DNA from: Rhodospirillales bacterium | Lineage (GTDB): Bacteria; Pseudomonadota; Alphaproteobacteria; Rhodospirillales; Defluviicoccaceae | Reading direction: 5' to 3' | NCBI GenBank assembly: GCA_030622775.1 | Contig: JAUXFS010000113.1 | Coordinates: 1-6,424 of the forward strand | Length of the DNA: 6,424 nucleotides | Shown: piece by piece, positions 4,527-6,424 of the stretch | Numbering within the stretch: position 1 is the first letter of the stretch | Layout of the letters: each line of letters begins with the position of its first letter | Notes under the pieces: generated by a model | What the model was told of the DNA's origin: nothing | What the model saw: only the letters and a program-made list of their open reading frames with translations | Databases searched by the model: none | Program-made: the position numbers and the translations under genes

Positions 4527-6148
4527 GGGGCTTGGTTTAGCCGTTTGATCCCGGTGACGAACCGTTCGAGGGTCGGCGAGATCGAGCCCCGCTCCAGCAT
4601 CGCCTCGACCAGTTGGAAGCGTCCCCGCGTCCGCGCCGCCGCGTCGAGCGCCGCCGCCAGCTCCCGCCGGTTGCGGACGCGTCGGCCGACGCCGCCCAAC
4701 ACCTCGGCGATGGCGGCGAAGTTCCATTCGTCGAGGTCGTTGTAGCCGGTTTCCGGCTGGAAGGTGCGCAGCATCTCCCAACTGGCGTTGTTGAACACGA
4801 CGACGATCGGATCCCACCCGGCGCGCCCGCAGTTGCCCAGCTCCCAGCCGGTCATCTGAAAGGCGCCGTCGCCGACCAGGATCAGCGGCCGCTGTCCCGA
4901 CGACGCCTGGATGCCCAGCCCCGCCGGAACCCCGAAGCCCATCGTCGCGTAGTACCCCGGCGCGACCATCGGGGTATGGCGGATGTCCATGGCGGTGAAC
5001 AGACAATCGCCGATGTCGCAGGCGATCGGCATCGAGCCGTGGCGATCGAACATGTCGTTGACGCCGAGGGCGATGTCGAGCGGGGTGATCGCGGCATCGT
5101 CGCCGACCAGACCCGCCGGCGCCGGGCCGCGGGCGGGAACGTCGATGTCCGGCCGGTCGGCCACCCGCGCCCGGAGCACGTCGACCAGGTCCGCCAGCGG
5201 AACGTTGGGATAGACGTGATGGCCGAGCCGCACCTCGCCTTCGGCGGCGACGATCGCGTGGCGCATGTCGATGCGCCGGGTCGATACGCCGAAATTGGTG
5301 TCCGAGAGGATCACCCCCAACAACAGCAGCGCGTCGGAGTCCTCGACCCGGCGGGTGAGCTCCGGGTCGCCGGCGACGCCCATGTAGGTGCCGAGCAGCG
5401 GCGCGCCGGGATCGGTCAGAAGCCCGCGGCCCATGAAGCTGGTGACCACCGGAACGCCGAGCCGGCGCGCCAGCGCCGAGACCGCGTGCTCGATCCGGTG
5501 GCGGCGCAGCTCGACGCCGGCGATGGCGACCGGCCGCTCGGCCCGGTCGAGGCGGGCGAGGATCTCGTCGGCGCACGCCGCGACCGCCTCCGCATCGACG
5601 GGGGAAGGCGGAAGTCGCGCAACCTCGGCGCAGGGTGCGGCCACCAGATCGCGCGGCACCTCGATATAGACCGGCCGCGAATGCTCGACGCACGACCGCA
5701 GAACCCGCGCGATCTCGGCCGGAGCGGTGGCGGGATCGTCGAGCACCGCCTGATCGCAGGTCACCTCGCGGAAGATCCGGAGCTGGGAGTCCAGGGTCTT
5801 CGCCTGGTGGTGGAGGAGCAGGCCGCGCCGTCCCTCTTCGCGTCCCGGCGCGCCGGAGATCACCACCACCGGGCTTTTCTCCGCGTAGGCCCCGGTCACC
5901 GCGTTGAGCACGTTGAACGCCCCGGCGCCGTAGGTCACCGCGACCACCCCCAGCCGTCCGCCGAAGCGGGCGGCGGCGTCGGCGGCGAACCCCACCGCCG
6001 GCTCGTGCGAAAGCGTATGGAGATCGAGGATCCCGGTTTCCTCGACGACCTTGAAAAACGGCAGGGCGAAATCGCCGGGAATGCCGAAGATCTCCCGCGC
6101 GCCATGATCCTCGAGCGCCCGCAACAGCGCCACCGCCAACGTGGTCAT
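4514..6148 (-). CDS. ipdC: Thiamine-diphosphate-dependent indole-3-pyruvate / phenylpyruvate decarboxylase
   Basis: This enzyme decarboxylates aromatic 2-keto acids (indole-3-pyruvate to indole-3-acetaldehyde, phenylpyruvate to phenylacetaldehyde) and is the key step of the indole-3-pyruvate route to auxin. The 544-residue protein has the three-domain pyruvate-decarboxylase fold. The PYR domain (about 1-175) has GIPGDFALPFF with D26, the cofactor-activating E49 in SHEPAVGFAADAAAR, and the catalytic pair H113-H114 in LLHHQ. The middle domain (about 190-335) includes ILSDTNF with D283. The PP domain (about 355-530) has the ThDP/Mg motif GDG at 426-428 through NN at 453-454. Sequence and length (545) closely resemble A. 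brasilense IpdC as I recall it. The chosen ATG (6146-6148) has GGAG eight bases upstream and matches the family N-terminus. A GTG-started in-frame extension to 6343 crosses an AT-rich promoter-like region and was not used. Exact substrate preference cannot be read from sequence. Confidence 0.92.
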   Translation of the reverse strand: MTTLAVALLRALEDHGAREIFGIPGDFALPFFKVVEETGILDLHTLSHEPAVGFAADAAARFGGRLGVVAVTYGAGAFNVLNAVTGAYAEKSPVVVISGAPGREEGRRGLLLHHQAKTLDSQLRIFREVTCDQAVLDDPATAPAEIARVLRSCVEHSRPVYIEVPRDLVAAPCAEVARLPPSPVDAEAVAACADEILARLDRAERPVAIAGVELRRHRIEHAVSALARRLGVPVVTSFMGRGLLTDPGAPLLGTYMGVAGDPELTRRVEDSDALLLLGVILSDTNFGVSTRRIDMRHAIVAAEGEVRLGHHVYPNVPLADLVDVLRARVADRPDIDVPARGPAPAGLVGDDAAITPLDIALGVNDMFDRHGSMPIACDIGDCLFTAMDIRHTPMVAPGYYATMGFGVPAGLGIQASSGQRPLILVGDGAFQMTGWELGNCGRAGWDPIVVVFNNASWEMLRTFQPETGYNDLDEWNFAAIAEVLGGVGRRVRNRRELAAALDAAARTRGRFQLVEAMLERGSISPTLERFVTGIKRLNQAPAEV

Positions 6149-6156
6149 CGATCGAT

Positions 6157-6161
6157 CTCCG
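6157..6161 (-). promoter_or_regulatory. Ribosome binding site of ipdC
   Basis: On the minus strand CGGAG ends eight bases before the ATG at 6146-6148. This supports that start over the longer in-frame GTG start at 6343. Confidence 0.6.
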
Positions 6162-6251
6162 TTCCGAACATCGGGTCCAGACCGGTCGATGATCGGCCCA
6201 ACGGCGCCGAGAGTCGAGCCCGAGCGCCCGGGAACGTCCTCACCGCCGCAA

Positions 6252-6280
6252 ATACTAATACGTTTTAATAAAACTTTAAA
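6252..6280 (-). promoter_or_regulatory. Candidate ipdC promoter with palindrome in its spacer
   Basis: On the minus strand TTTAAA (6275-6280) and TAGTAT (6252-6257), each four of six to consensus, are 17 bp apart. The spacer contains the 13-bp palindrome GTTTTA-T-TAAAAC (plus 6262-6274). The block from 6250 to 6283 is strikingly AT-rich against its GC-rich surroundings, typical of a promoter. A repressor bound at the palindrome would sit under RNA polymerase. Transcription would start near 6245, with a leader of about 97 bases. Confidence 0.35.
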
Positions 6281-6363
6281 TATGTCGTGTTGGGATACGC
6301 CATTCCTGGAATAGGTCTCAATCAATGGCGCATCCGTCGTCACTCCATATTGGTTTCGGTGAT

Positions 6364-6384
6364 TTCGTTTAAGTCATTAACGAA
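6364..6384. repeat. Inverted repeat TTCGTT-N9-AACGAA at the right edge
   Basis: Perfect 6-bp arms at 6364-6369 and 6379-6384 are separated by nine bases. It overlaps a second inverted repeat, TTAAC-GAAGA-GTTAA (6377-6391). Both lie in the AT-richer DNA upstream of ipdC and may be operators for ipdC or for a divergent gene beyond the window. Confidence 0.4.
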
Positions 6385-6418
6385 GAGTTAACAAACCAAC
6401 CAGATGTCCGTCAGGACC

Positions 6419-6424
6419 AAAGGA
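6419..6424 (+). promoter_or_regulatory. Possible ribosome binding site of a gene beyond the right edge
   Basis: The window ends in AAAGGA on the plus strand, a plausible Shine-Dalgarno sequence. With the intergenic AT-rich repeats just before it, this hints at a gene divergent from ipdC starting a few bases outside. Its identity cannot be judged. Confidence 0.2.

Noticed and set aside
4613..6268. Long open frame on the plus strand opposite ipdC (551 codons)
   Set aside because: It is antisense to the confidently identified decarboxylase and is compositionally a shadow.
6149..6343. N-terminal 65-codon extension of ipdC from a GTG at 6341-6343
   Set aside because: The family begins at the MTTLAVALLRAL segment. 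The extension crosses AT-rich promoter-like DNA, and a better ribosome binding site precedes the internal ATG.
6149..6424. Auxin-response-like element (TGTCNC) in the ipdC upstream region
   Set aside because: I looked for TGTCNC on both strands because one has been described for an Azospirillum ipdC promoter. The nearest strings (TGTCCG, TGTCGT) do not match.

Overview
The window comes from a GC-rich bacterium, most likely an alphaproteobacterium of the Rhodospirillales/Azospirillum type. That inference rests on the strong GC bias at third codon positions, the use of TTG and GTG starts, and a decarboxylase that, from memory, closely resembles the Azospirillum brasilense IpdC/phenylpyruvate decarboxylase. 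No rRNA or tRNA is present to confirm the lineage.

Left part (2-4203): an aerobic glycerol-use locus. glpD (minus, TTG start) encodes the FAD-dependent glycerol-3-phosphate dehydrogenase. Upstream of it on the same strand, after a 193-bp gap, lies glpR (minus, GTG start), a DeoR-family repressor. glpK (plus), glycerol kinase, diverges from glpR across a 196-bp control region. GlpK makes glycerol-3-phosphate, GlpD oxidises it to dihydroxyacetone phosphate with electrons passing to the quinone pool, and GlpR is expected to repress both until glycerol-3-phosphate appears. A matching 26-bp direct-repeat motif, (T/C)TTTCG-N10-TTTTCGATTT, lies in both the glpK and the glpD control regions, in the same orientation relative to each structural gene. 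It is the best candidate for the GlpR operator. No glycerol facilitator gene (glpF) is in the window.

Middle (4204-4513): a 310-bp gap between convergent genes that is crowded with palindromes. It holds a chain of overlapping hairpins just after glpK, a 17-bp-stem hairpin at 4320-4361, and a CCCTC...GAGGG palindromic repeat. A 13-bp direct repeat, exactly 140 bp apart, duplicates the last codons of the next gene.

Right part (4514-6424): ipdC (minus) encodes a thiamine-diphosphate-dependent indole-3-pyruvate/phenylpyruvate decarboxylase, with the family's active-site residues in place. It is preceded by an unusually AT-rich promoter region with a 13-bp palindrome in the likely -35/-10 spacer. 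At the right edge there are further inverted repeats and a possible ribosome binding site for a divergent gene outside the window.

The genes are all from known families and I see no convincing undescribed multi-gene system. The less ordinary material is in the regulatory and intergenic DNA, and in the glycerol kinase, which lacks the classical fructose-1,6-bisphosphate-binding arginine.
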